Positions 1-6,849 of a stretch of 64,000 nucleotides of DNA are shown here, piece after piece. Origin of the DNA: Desertivibrio insolitus (GTDB lineage: Bacteria > Actinomycetota > Actinomycetes > Actinomycetales > Microbacteriaceae). Below the pieces are notes generated by a model. That model was not told where the DNA came from. It did no database searches and saw only the letters and a list, made by a program, of their open reading frames with translations. Made by a program: the position numbers and the translations under genes. Every line of letters begins with the position of its first letter. Position 1 is the stretch's first letter. The stretch covers positions 393,170-457,169 of the forward strand of contig NZ_JAFIQW010000002.1 in assembly GCF_017355965.1 (NCBI RefSeq), given 5' to 3'.

Positions 1-1
1 C

Positions 2-136
2 GCGTTCGCGATCACGGCGTCGCTGGTGGTGGCGTGGCTGATCTGGCGGTTCGTGGAGAAGCCTCTCGGACCTCGGCTGCGCGCGGCCGTCGAGCGCTCG
101 CTCACCCGGGGCGAGGGTGCCCCCGTCATCCGCTAG
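2..136 (+). CDS. Acyltransferase 3 family membrane protein, C-terminal end only
   Basis: The window opens inside a gene whose last 44 codons are visible. They encode one hydrophobic segment (ITASLVVAWLIW) followed by RFVEKPLG. The W-x-F-V-E-K-P signature marks the last transmembrane helix of acyltransferase 3 (OafA/YrhL-like) proteins, which O-acylate sugars or envelope polymers. The tail is basic and cytoplasmic. The TAG stop (134-136) is interleaved with the stop of the opposing dehydrogenase gene inside one CTAG. The rest of the protein lies outside the window, so substrate and any fused domain cannot be judged. Confidence 0.7.
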   Translation, partial: AFAITASLVVAWLIWRFVEKPLGPRLRAAVERSLTRGEGAPVIR

Positions 137-1341
137 ACGAACGCCGCCTGTCCGGTGATCGCGCGGCCGACGATGAGCGTGTTCATCTCGCGGGTGCCCT
201 CGTAGGAGTAGAGAGCCTCGGCGTCGGCGTGGAAGCGGGCGACGTCGTTGTCGAGCACGATGCCGTTGCCGCCCATCGCCTCGCGGGCCCACGCGACCGT
301 CTCCCGCATCCGCGACGTCGTGAACGCCTTCGCGAGGGCGGAGTGTTCGTCGCGCTGGCGGCCCTCGTCGAGCATCCGGGACACCTGGGTCACCATGGCG
401 ATCGATGCGGTGATGTTGCCGAGGCACTTCACGAGCAGGTCCTGCACGAGCTGATGTCCGGCGATGGGCTTGCCGAACTGGATGCGCTTCCCGGCGTACT
501 CCAGCGCCGCCTCGTACGCGCCCATCGCCGTACCGACCGCTGCCCAGGCGACCTCGGCGCGCGTCAGCCGCAGCACGGCGGCGGTGTCTCGGAACGAGTT
601 CGCGTTCTGCAAGCGCAGCGACTCCGGTACGCGCACGTTCTCGAGGGTGATGTCGGCGTTCTGCACGATGCGCAGCGACTGCTTGTTCTCGATCTTGGTC
701 GCGGTGTAGCCGGGCGTCGAGGTCGGCACGATGAACCCCTTGACCTGCCCGTCCTCGGCGCTCTTCGCCCAGATGATCGTGATGTCGCTGAAGGTCGCGT
801 TGCCGATCCAGCGCTTAGACCCGTTCAGGATCCAATCGTCGCCGTCCCGCGTCGCGATCGTGCGCAGGCCCTGCGCGCTGTCGGATCCCGACAGCGGCTC
901 CGTCAGCCCGAAGGCGCCGACGAGTTCTCCGGATGCCAGGCGGGGCAGCCATTCCGCACGCTGCTCGGACGAGCCGGTGACGCCGATGGCGCCCATCGCC
1001 AGGCCGTTCTGCACGCCGCAGAACGTGGCGACGCTCGGGTCGACTCGCGCGAGCTCGAGTGCAACCCAGCCGCGGAACACGGCGGAGTTCTCGAACGGCC
1101 GGACCTCCTCCCACGGCATGGCGAAGATCTCCAGGTCGGCGAGGCCCTTGACGATCCGGTGGGGGAACTCGGCGCGCGCCCAGTGGTCGTTGACGAGCGG
1201 CTTCACCTCGGTCTCGAGATACGCCCGCAGCCGGGCGAGCACGTCCTTCTCTCGGTCGCTCAGATCCGACTCGAAGCCGTAGAAGTCGCTGCCCAACTGT
1301 TGCAGCTCGATGAGGTCGGTGGAAAGGGCGTCGATCGCCAT
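133..1341 (-). CDS. Acyl-CoA dehydrogenase, glutaryl-CoA dehydrogenase-like
   Basis: A 402-residue FAD enzyme expected to oxidise an acyl-CoA at the alpha-beta bond. The order is N-terminal helical domain, FAD and substrate segment GAFGLTEPLSGSD (about 143-155), middle beta domain (NGSKRWIGN) and C-terminal helical domain with MGGNGI. The catalytic-base region ALYSYEGTREMNTLIVGRAI near residue 375 resembles the YEGT region of glutaryl-CoA dehydrogenases. The Arg-Ser pair that holds the glutarate carboxylate in characterised glutaryl-CoA dehydrogenases is not evident around FCGVQNGLAM, so the true substrate may differ. GGAG lies six bases before the ATG and a TAGCCT -10 lies at 1375-1380. Confidence 0.85.
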   Translation of the reverse strand: MAIDALSTDLIELQQLGSDFYGFESDLSDREKDVLARLRAYLETEVKPLVNDHWARAEFPHRIVKGLADLEIFAMPWEEVRPFENSAVFRGWVALELARVDPSVATFCGVQNGLAMGAIGVTGSSEQRAEWLPRLASGELVGAFGLTEPLSGSDSAQGLRTIATRDGDDWILNGSKRWIGNATFSDITIIWAKSAEDGQVKGFIVPTSTPGYTATKIENKQSLRIVQNADITLENVRVPESLRLQNANSFRDTAAVLRLTRAEVAWAAVGTAMGAYEAALEYAGKRIQFGKPIAGHQLVQDLLVKCLGNITASIAMVTQVSRMLDEGRQRDEHSALAKAFTTSRMRETVAWAREAMGGNGIVLDNDVARFHADAEALYSYEGTREMNTLIVGRAITGQAAFV

Positions 1342-1374
1342 GCATCGCTCCGTTGCTCGCGGGAAACCGCGACG

Positions 1375-1380
1375 AGGCTA
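1375..1380 (-). promoter_or_regulatory. Candidate -10 element of the acyl-CoA dehydrogenase gene
   Basis: On the minus strand this reads TAGCCT and fits the actinobacterial TANNNT -10. It would give a leader of about 28 bases carrying a GGAG ribosome binding site. No clear -35 is seen. Confidence 0.4.
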
Positions 1381-1447
1381 GGCACGCGGCATCCGTGCAC
1401 CAAGCCGGTTGTACTTTGGTGCCAGCCAGGCTCGAGAACAGGACGTC

Positions 1448-2632
1448 ATGTTTGTAGGCATCACCAACACGCCCAGGCCCTTCGACTGGGGCTCGCACAC
1501 CGCGATCGCGGAGTTGCTCGGCAGACTGCCGAGCGGTGCGCCGGAGGCGGAGTTGTGGCTCGGTGCGCATCCCGGTTCACCCAGCGTGCTGCACGGTGGG
1601 GGAGACCTCGCGAGCTGGCTGGAGCAGCAGGGCGACGAAGCCCTCGGGTCCCATCCGCGTCTGCCCTTCCTGCTGAAGGTGCTGGCGGCGGAGTCGGCGC
1701 TCTCGCTGCAGGCGCATCCGAGCCCCGAGCAGGCGCGAGCGGGCTTCGAGCGCGAGAACGCGGCGGGCGTCCCGATCGACGCGCCCCACCGCAACTACAG
1801 GGACCCGTACGCGAAGCCCGAGCTGATCGTCGCGGTGAGCGACCGGTTCGAGGCGCTCGCCGGCTTCCGCGACACCGACGACACGCGGCTGATCCTCGAT
1901 CACCTGCTCGAGGCGGATGCCGCATCGGCGGAGCCGCGCCCGCGGGAGCTGCAGGAGCTGCGCGACCGACTCGGCGACCTGCGGGATGCGTTCGCGTGGC
2001 TCGCCACCCGCGGGCCGGGCGTCACCGAACTCGTCGAGCGGGTGTCGGAGCTCGTGGTCGACATCACGGGCGGGCCGTACGCGCGGGAGTTCGAGACCGT
2101 GCGCGAGCTCGCGGCGAAGTACCCGGGCGACCCCGGGGTCGTCGGTTCGCTGCTGCTCAACCGGGTGACGCTCGCCCGGGGCGAGGCGCTCTACCTGCCC
2201 GCAGGCAACATCCACGCGTACCTGCACGGGCTCGGCATCGAACTCATGAGCGCGTCCGACAACGTGCTCCGTGGCGGCCTCACGCCCAAGCACGTCGATG
2301 TCGACGAACTGCTCGAGGTGCTCGACTTCCGCCCTCTGCCTGCGCCCTACCTCGAGCCCGAGATCCCGGCACCGGGCATCCGCGTCTTCCGGCCCGACGT
2401 GCCCGACTTCGTGCTGGCGCACATCTCGCTCGTGCCGGGCGGAGCGACCGACGCCGGGTACGAGTTGACCGGCCCCGCCATCGCTCTCTGTACCCACGGC
2501 ACCGTCGAGCTCGAGGGCGCGACGTCGTCGCTCACTCTCGAGCGCGGCGACGCGGTGTTCATCACGCCGGATGAGGCTGCGCTCACCTTCGAGGGGGCCG
2601 GCACGGTGTATCTGGCGACGACCGGCGCCTGA
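1448..2632 (+). CDS. manA: Mannose-6-phosphate isomerase, class I
   Basis: A 394-residue zinc enzyme interconverting fructose-6-phosphate and mannose-6-phosphate. It feeds, with the phosphomannomutase at 11.8 kb, the GDP-mannose route for glycans. Family metal ligands are recognisable: Gln and His in SLQAHPS, Glu in KPELIVAV and His in YLPAGNIHAYL. The conserved RGGLTPKHVDVDEL segment follows, then a C-terminal cupin-like beta domain. The ATG at 1448 was chosen because the protein then begins MFVGITNTPRPFDWG, the usual family start. A weak GGA lies just upstream and TACTTT at 1412-1417 could be the -10. It converges with the lipoprotein gene 16 bases downstream. Confidence 0.93.
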   Translation: MFVGITNTPRPFDWGSHTAIAELLGRLPSGAPEAELWLGAHPGSPSVLHGGGDLASWLEQQGDEALGSHPRLPFLLKVLAAESALSLQAHPSPEQARAGFERENAAGVPIDAPHRNYRDPYAKPELIVAVSDRFEALAGFRDTDDTRLILDHLLEADAASAEPRPRELQELRDRLGDLRDAFAWLATRGPGVTELVERVSELVVDITGGPYAREFETVRELAAKYPGDPGVVGSLLLNRVTLARGEALYLPAGNIHAYLHGLGIELMSASDNVLRGGLTPKHVDVDELLEVLDFRPLPAPYLEPEIPAPGIRVFRPDVPDFVLAHISLVPGGATDAGYELTGPAIALCTHGTVELEGATSSLTLERGDAVFITPDEAALTFEGAGTVYLATTGA

Positions 2633-2648
2633 TAACGGGCGACGCCGG

Positions 2649-3746
2649 TCAGGTGCCGACGGTGGCGACGAACGCCTCGACGAGTGCGGGAGCCAACTGG
2701 GCCGGGTCGCTCCCGTCAGAGAGGAACATCGTCCACTCGATCCAGGTCGAATCGACGAGCACGTTCAGCTCGCAGAAGTCGGCACCGCAGTCCAGCAGGC
2801 TCAGCGTCGCGTGCTGGCCGTCCTGCAGCTGTATCGGCTCTCCCGTCGGACGAGCCTGCTGCCATGCCCACTCGCCGTCCGGGATCCAGGAGAGAGAAGC
2901 CGTCGCCGGCGTATCCATTCCGGAGTCGGCCGCGTATTGGCATCCGATCGCGGCCCGCCGTTCCGCCTCCAACTGGATCGCCCACGGGCCGTCCACCCAC
3001 CCGGTGGAGACGAGCTCGCGGCCGTAGACCGCAGCGACCTGGGTGGGCGTGATGACGGCCTCGCAGGCCTCCGTCGAGTACGCAGCCGAGGGGTTGTCGG
3101 TCGACGGGCGCTGCCCCTCGGGTGCGGCCTCGAGGGCTTGCTCCGTCCGCGCCAGGTACTCCTCGACGACCGGACGAGACGAGGGCAGGGCGTTCGGTGT
3201 GCCCCACGCGAGATCCACGACGATCCAGGTGTCGCGCACGAGCCGTTGGATGCTGCAGCCGTACCTGTCACCGCAGTGCCAGTCGATCTCGGTCGCGCCT
3301 TCGATCGCCTCGGTCGCCCATCTCCAGCCTTGGGTGGAGTTCGGCAGCAGGGAGATCTCGAGGCCGACGTATCCGGCTTCGGAACGTTCGGCCTGCCCGT
3401 TCGTCCACGCACAATCCAGCCCGCCCAGCTGCCGGTAGTGATAGGAGGAGGGACCGTGCTTCCGCTTGCCCAGGTGCCCTTCGCGATCCGTGACGGCGGT
3501 CAGCTCGACCCCCACCCGCGACGAGAGCTCCGCGGGGTCGACGAGATCGGAGCACTCGAAACCCCAGTAGGGCGTCGGGCGGGTGGCGGTGGGCGGGGCC
3601 GTGGTCGCCGTGGGGACGGGGGTGGGACTGGCGGGAGCCGTCGTGGGAGGTGGGGTGGGCTCGGCGACGGGCGTGCTCGTGCAACCCGCGAGTGCCAGCA
3701 TCGCGAGTACCGCGGCGGAGTGCGCGATCATGCGTCGTCGGTTCAT
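2649..3746 (-). CDS. Secreted lipoprotein with two repeated cysteine-containing domains, function unknown
   Basis: 365 residues. The N-terminus is a lipoprotein signal, basic MNRRR, a hydrophobic core and the lipobox LALAGC at residues 17-22, followed by a Pro/Thr/Ala-rich linker to about residue 55. The mature part looks like a duplication. Both halves begin with a Cys before an acidic or aliphatic stretch (ECSDLVDPAEL; ACEAVITPTQV). Both have a second Cys next to an aromatic residue (LDCAW; IGCQYA) and then a segment ending in a Trp pair (GWRWATE; EWAWQQ). This resembles actinobacterial DUF3558-like surface lipoproteins, but no function can be assigned. It is anchored outside the membrane by inference from the lipobox. 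Confidence 0.75.
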   Translation of the reverse strand: MNRRRMIAHSAAVLAMLALAGCTSTPVAEPTPPPTTAPASPTPVPTATTAPPTATRPTPYWGFECSDLVDPAELSSRVGVELTAVTDREGHLGKRKHGPSSYHYRQLGGLDCAWTNGQAERSEAGYVGLEISLLPNSTQGWRWATEAIEGATEIDWHCGDRYGCSIQRLVRDTWIVVDLAWGTPNALPSSRPVVEEYLARTEQALEAAPEGQRPSTDNPSAAYSTEACEAVITPTQVAAVYGRELVSTGWVDGPWAIQLEAERRAAIGCQYAADSGMDTPATASLSWIPDGEWAWQQARPTGEPIQLQDGQHATLSLLDCGADFCELNVLVDSTWIEWTMFLSDGSDPAQLAPALVEAFVATVGT

Positions 3747-3849
3747 GAGCCGCAGGCTACGAGTCAGGAGGGCCGCAGCCGGCCCACCTCCGCGGAACGT
3801 GATGCAGTCGTTGCGCGCGGCGCGTCCGGCGGCCGAAGCGGCGGCGTCG

Positions 3850-4815
3850 CTACGACGCGACCGCCGCCCGCGCCCCGAACGTCCGCCGATACGCGGTGGG
3901 GGTCGTGCCGAGCACGCGCACGAAGTGACTGCGCATGACCGCGGCCGTGCCGAAGCCCGCCCGCTGCGCGACGAGCTCGAGCGGCTCGTCGGTCGCCTCG
4001 AGCAGCTGCTGGGCGCGGATGAGCCGCTGACGGCCGAGCCAGGCGGCGGGGGTGGTGCCGGTCTCCGCGCGGAAGCGGCGGGCGAAGGTGCGGGGCGACA
4101 TGAGCGCGCGTCGGGCGAGCTCGTCGACCGAGAGCTCGCGGTGCAGGTTCTCCGCCATCCATCGGGTCACCTCGGCGAGCGAGTCCGACCGGTGCTCCGG
4201 CATCGGCGTCTCGATGAACTGCGCCTGCCCGCCGTCGCGCTGCGGCGGCACGACCATCCGGCGCGCGATCACGTTCGCTGCGGCGGCGCCGTGCTCCCGG
4301 CGCACGAGGTGCAGCGCGGCGTCGATCCCGGCCGCGGTGCCGGCGGATGTCACGATGCGGCCGTCCTCGACGAAGAGCACGTCCGGGTCGACCTCGACCC
4401 GGGGGAAGAGCGCGGCGAGGGTGTCGGCGTGCATCCAGTGCGTCGTCGCGCGTCGGCCGTCGAGGAGCCCGGCCCGGGCGAGCACGAACGCGCCGGTGCA
4501 GACCGAGAGGATCCAGGCCCCGCGGGCATGCGCGCGGCGCAGGAACTCGAAGTAACGGGGGTCGATCTCGGCGGCGCTCGCCGTGTGCGCCGGCACGGCG
4601 ATGAGGTCCGCCTCCTCGGCCGCGTCGAGCCCCTCGTCGACGACGATGTCGAAGCCGAGGCTCATGGGGACGCGGCCCGGGTCCGCCGTGACGACGCGGA
4701 AGTCCCAGCTCGGTCCGCCGCTGTCGGTCCGGTCGATGCCGAACACCTCGCAGATGACACCGAACTCGAACGGCGCGGTGTTGGGAATCGCGAGCAGAGC
4801 GACGGAGTGGATCAC
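3850..4815 (-). CDS. GlxA-family transcriptional regulator (DJ-1/PfpI plus AraC HTH)
   Basis: 321 residues. The N-terminal about 190 residues form a DJ-1/PfpI-type flavodoxin-like domain (VIHSVALLAIPNTAPFEFG start) with the conserved Cys in SVCTGAFVLARAGLLDGR. The C-terminal about 100 residues carry two AraC helix-turn-helix motifs (LSVDELARRALMSPRTFARR and LELVAQRAGFGTAAVMRSHF). The DJ-1 part is a sensor or oligomerisation module in this family, not normally an active amidase. The GTG at 4815 is chosen over longer upstream frames because GGGAGG sits about six bases before it and homology starts there. Upstream half-sites TGCCAC/GTGGCA (4831-4877) suggest autoregulation and control of the divergent gene. 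The ligand is unknown. Confidence 0.88.
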   Translation of the reverse strand: MIHSVALLAIPNTAPFEFGVICEVFGIDRTDSGGPSWDFRVVTADPGRVPMSLGFDIVVDEGLDAAEEADLIAVPAHTASAAEIDPRYFEFLRRAHARGAWILSVCTGAFVLARAGLLDGRRATTHWMHADTLAALFPRVEVDPDVLFVEDGRIVTSAGTAAGIDAALHLVRREHGAAAANVIARRMVVPPQRDGGQAQFIETPMPEHRSDSLAEVTRWMAENLHRELSVDELARRALMSPRTFARRFRAETGTTPAAWLGRQRLIRAQQLLEATDEPLELVAQRAGFGTAAVMRSHFVRVLGTTPTAYRRTFGARAAVAS

Positions 4816-4830
4816 GGGGGGCCTCCCGGC

Positions 4831-4877
4831 GAGTGGCAGAAGAACGACGATGTCCGGCAATCCTGCCACTCGTGGCA
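4831..4877. promoter_or_regulatory. Candidate operator between the GlxA-type regulator and the small membrane gene
   Basis: Nine-base perfect inverted repeat: GAGTGGCAG (4831-4839) and CTGCCACTC (4863-4871). The right arm also belongs to a compact palindrome TGCCAC-TC-GTGGCA (4864-4877). The half-site GTGGCA/TGCCAC thus occurs three times between the two divergent starts, which fits dimeric AraC-type binding and possible looping. The inner edge abuts the regulator's ribosome binding site. Confidence 0.6.
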
Positions 4878-4905
4878 TTCTCGAGCCAGTCGTAGCTTTC
4901 CTGCC

Positions 4906-5124
4906 ATGGACATCTTCATCATCGTTCTCGGAGTCCTCGTGGTCGCGGGCATCGCGGCCACCGTGAAGGACCTGCTGCTCGACGGGTACCGGCCGCGGCC
5001 GCTCGACCCCGATCGCCTCCGCCTCCTCGACCGGAAGCCCGCGAGGAGGGAGGCGAGGAAGGCGCCGCGGGCGCGCCGCTCGCTGAGGCTTCCCGCCCCG
5101 CGTCATCCGCGCTCGCTAGGCTGA
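4906..5124 (+). CDS. Small single-pass membrane protein, function unknown
   Basis: 72 residues. Residues 1-19 (MDIFIIVLGVLVVAGIAAT) form one hydrophobic helix. A VKDLLLDGYRPRP junction and a very basic Arg/Lys/Pro-rich cytoplasmic tail follow. Short proteins of this layout, with a DGY-RP segment right after the helix, are common in Microbacteriaceae, but I know no function for them. It is transcribed away from the GlxA-type regulator across the shared operator and ends six bases before galE, so it may be the regulated leader gene of galE. Start ATG 4906; no strong ribosome binding site is seen. Confidence 0.6.
   Translation: MDIFIIVLGVLVVAGIAATVKDLLLDGYRPRPLDPDRLRLLDRKPARREARKAPRARRSLRLPAPRHPRSLG
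5117..5122 (+). promoter_or_regulatory. Candidate leaderless -10 of galE
   Basis: TAGGCT lies eight bases before the GTG start of galE, and galE has no Shine-Dalgarno sequence. The element overlaps the last codons of the small membrane gene. Confidence 0.45.
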
Positions 5125-5130
5125 AACACC

Positions 5131-6093
5131 GTGGCATGGTTGGTGACCGGCGGGGCCGGATATATCGGGGCGCACGTCGTCAAGGCATTCGAAGAGGCGG
5201 GCATCGCAGCCGTCGCCCTCGACAACCTCGCGAGCGGACGTGAGGGCTTCGTGGGCCCGAAGACCCCGCTCGTGCGCGCCAGCATCCTCGACCGCGATGC
5301 GGTCGAGCGCGCGGTCACCGAGCACGGCGTCACCGGTGTCGTGCACCTCGCCGGCTTCAAGTACGCGGGGGTCTCCGTGCAGAAGCCGCTCCACACGTAC
5401 GACCAGAACGTCACCGGTACCGTCCGTCTGCTCGAGGCGATGGCGGCGACGGGGGTCGACAAGATCGTCTTCTCCTCCTCGGCCGCCGTCTACGGCACGC
5501 CCGACGTCGACCTCGTCGTCGAGGACACGCCGAAGAACCCGCAGTCGCCGTACGGCGAGTCGAAGCTCATCGGCGAGTGGCTGCTGCGCGACCAGGCCGT
5601 GGCCACCGGGCTGAAGCACACGTCGCTGCGCTACTTCAACGTCGTCGGCTCCGGCGACCCGTCGATCTACGACACCAGCCCGCACAACCTGTTCCCGCTG
5701 GTCTTCGACGCCCTCGTCGAGGGGCGCACTCCCAAAATCAACGGCGACGACTACCCGACTCCGGATGGCACCAACGTGCGCGACTATCTGCACGTGTCCG
5801 ATCTCGCGCTCGCTCACGTCGAGGCGGCGCGGCTGCTCGAGGCGGGCGAGGAGCTCGAGGTCGCCTACAACCTCGGCAGCGGCGACGGCGTGTCCGTGCG
5901 CGAGATCATGACGGCCGTCGCTCGCGTGACGGGCATCGACTTCGAGCCGGAGATCGGGCCGCGCCGCGCCGGTGACCCCGCCCGCATCGTCGCGAGCGGC
6001 GATCTCGCCGCGCGTGACCTCGGCTGGCAGATGCGGCACTCGCTCGAGGACATGGTGCGCTCCGCCTGGGACGCGCGCCGTCGCGCGGCCTGA
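5131..6093 (+). CDS. galE: UDP-glucose 4-epimerase
   Basis: 320-residue short-chain dehydrogenase/reductase of the extended type, interconverting UDP-glucose and UDP-galactose in the cytoplasm. The N-terminus carries the NAD-binding Rossmann motif VTGGAGYIGAHVVKAF (residues 5-20). The catalytic Ser region is SSSAAVYG and the Tyr/Lys pair is SPYGESK. Substrate-binding segments LRYFNVVGS and DGTNVRDYLHVSDLA are present. The GTG start is fixed because the Rossmann motif begins five residues in. There is no ribosome binding site, consistent with leaderless mRNA or read-through from the small gene just upstream. A 7-bp hairpin at 6102-6118 follows. Confidence 0.95.
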   Translation: MAWLVTGGAGYIGAHVVKAFEEAGIAAVALDNLASGREGFVGPKTPLVRASILDRDAVERAVTEHGVTGVVHLAGFKYAGVSVQKPLHTYDQNVTGTVRLLEAMAATGVDKIVFSSSAAVYGTPDVDLVVEDTPKNPQSPYGESKLIGEWLLRDQAVATGLKHTSLRYFNVVGSGDPSIYDTSPHNLFPLVFDALVEGRTPKINGDDYPTPDGTNVRDYLHVSDLALAHVEAARLLEAGEELEVAYNLGSGDGVSVREIMTAVARVTGIDFEPEIGPRRAGDPARIVASGDLAARDLGWQMRHSLEDMVRSAWDARRRAA

Positions 6094-6101
6094 CTCTCGT
6101 G

Positions 6102-6118
6102 GCGGGCTCCCAGCCCGC
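6102..6118 (+). terminator. Hairpin after galE
   Basis: Perfect 7-bp stem (6102-6108 with 6112-6118) and a CCC loop, nine bases after the galE stop. There is no U-tract, as is common in high-GC actinobacteria. Confidence 0.45.
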
Positions 6119-6296
6119 GCGTGGTCGAATGTAAAAACCAGGTTTCAACACGCCGCGTCCGGCCACCCGAAGGCCGTCGCTCACCCTCATCCGATCGGTG
6201 CTCCGGCGAGCCTCGCCAGAGCACCGAGATCCGCGGAAGCAGCGGCGTGTCGGCCGATGCGAGGCATCGGCGGATGCCTTGCGCCCTCTGCAAATT

Positions 6297-6315
6297 CCCC
6301 CCAAAGGGGTGACAC
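6297..6315. promoter_or_regulatory. C-rich inverted repeat plus GACAC upstream of whiB
   Basis: CCCC-AAA-GGGG type dyad (6297-6309) followed by TGACAC. Read on the minus strand it closely resembles the UUCG hairpin at 40788-40803 in the leader of the Rv3235-like gene, including a preceding GTGT. GACAC (6311-6315) equals the short core recognised by Streptomyces WhiA, but a pentamer is weak evidence. Between here and galE (6119-6296) I see no gene. Confidence 0.3.
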
Positions 6316-6367
6316 GCCGCGCGCGGCTAACCCTGCAGCACCGGTTGAGGTCGTATGGTTCCGCGGC

Positions 6368-6402
6368 TTGACTAGCCCCTGATTACACCGGTGTAATTAC
6401 AC
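6368..6402 (+). promoter_or_regulatory. whiB promoter with overlapping palindromic operator
   Basis: A plausible sigma-70-type promoter: TTGACT (6368-6373), 18 bases, TGTAAT (6392-6397). A perfect 16-bp palindrome (6382-6397) and an overlapping perfect 12-bp palindrome (6391-6402) cover the -10, giving three GTGTAA/TTACAC half-sites in 20 bases. The arms match BldD-type half-sites (TNACNC / GNGTNA), though the spacer is one base longer than the published BldD box. Confidence 0.6.
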
Positions 6403-6447
6403 AAGTGCTTGCGCCAGCCGCGCGGGCGTTGAGGGGAGAGTGTGCTA

Positions 6448-6774
6448 ATGGCTATCACGGAGCTTCGTGCCGGTGTGCCCGACGACTGGTTCGTCGACCC
6501 GGTCCGTCTGGGAGTGCCCGGCGTTCGTCGCCCGGCCCAGGACGACGACGACAACCCGCTGGCGTGGCAGGCCGACTCCCTGTGCGCGCAGACGGACCCC
6601 GAGGCCTTCTTCCCCGAGAAGGGCGGGTCGACCCGCGAGGCCAAGAAGATCTGCGGTTCGTGCGAGGTGCGCGCGCAGTGCCTCGAGTACGCGCTCGAGA
6701 ACGACGAGCGTTTCGGCATCTGGGGTGGACTGTCGGAGCGCGAGCGTCGCAAGCTCCGCAAGCGCACGGCGTAA
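6448..6774 (+). CDS. whiB: WhiB-family iron-sulfur transcriptional regulator (WhiB2/WhmD type)
   Basis: 108 residues. Four cluster-binding cysteines lie in SLCAQT, KKICGSC and AQCLEY, spaced as in Wbl proteins. The turn motif is GIWGG and a basic C-terminal tail (ERERRKLRKRTA) follows. The segment TDPEAFFPEKGGSTREAKK and the FGIWGG variant place it with WhiB/WhiB2/WhmD, which acts with WhiA in septation in Streptomyces and is needed for division in mycobacteria. ATG 6448 is preferred over the GTG at 6442 because GAGGGGAGAG (6431-6440) is correctly spaced only for the ATG. Neighbours match the whiB2 locus of other actinobacteria. A strong terminator follows. Confidence 0.93.
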   Translation: MAITELRAGVPDDWFVDPVRLGVPGVRRPAQDDDDNPLAWQADSLCAQTDPEAFFPEKGGSTREAKKICGSCEVRAQCLEYALENDERFGIWGGLSERERRKLRKRTA

Positions 6775-6796
6775 TAACGCCGAAAGGCTTTGAGCG

Positions 6797-6830
6797 GCTC
6801 GCCGCGGTCCTCTCGGGGACCGCGGCGAGC
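6797..6830 (+). terminator. Strong hairpin terminator after whiB
   Basis: A perfect 14-bp GC-rich stem (6797-6810 with 6817-6830) and a six-base loop between whiB and the glycosyltransferase gene, separating the two transcription units. Confidence 0.75.
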
Positions 6831-6836
6831 GGCGCT

Positions 6837-6842
6837 TAAGGT
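6837..6842 (+). promoter_or_regulatory. Candidate leaderless -10 of the giant glycosyltransferase gene
   Basis: TAAGGT is followed by exactly seven bases and then ATG 6850. No ribosome binding site is present. Confidence 0.5.
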
Positions 6843-6849
6843 GCAGGCG

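Noticed and set aside
2621-2649. 7-base inverted repeat across the manA stop as a terminator
   Set aside because: The loop is long and contains the stop codon; no further support.
4816-5106. N-terminal extension of the GlxA-type regulator to a start at 5106
   Set aside because: The extra residues are low complexity, run through the divergent gene and its operator, and a GTG with a good ribosome binding site lies at 4815.
6119-6300. Short frames in the galE-whiB spacer as genes
   Set aside because: No ribosome binding sites, low coding bias and no recognisable product; the spacer is better explained as regulatory.
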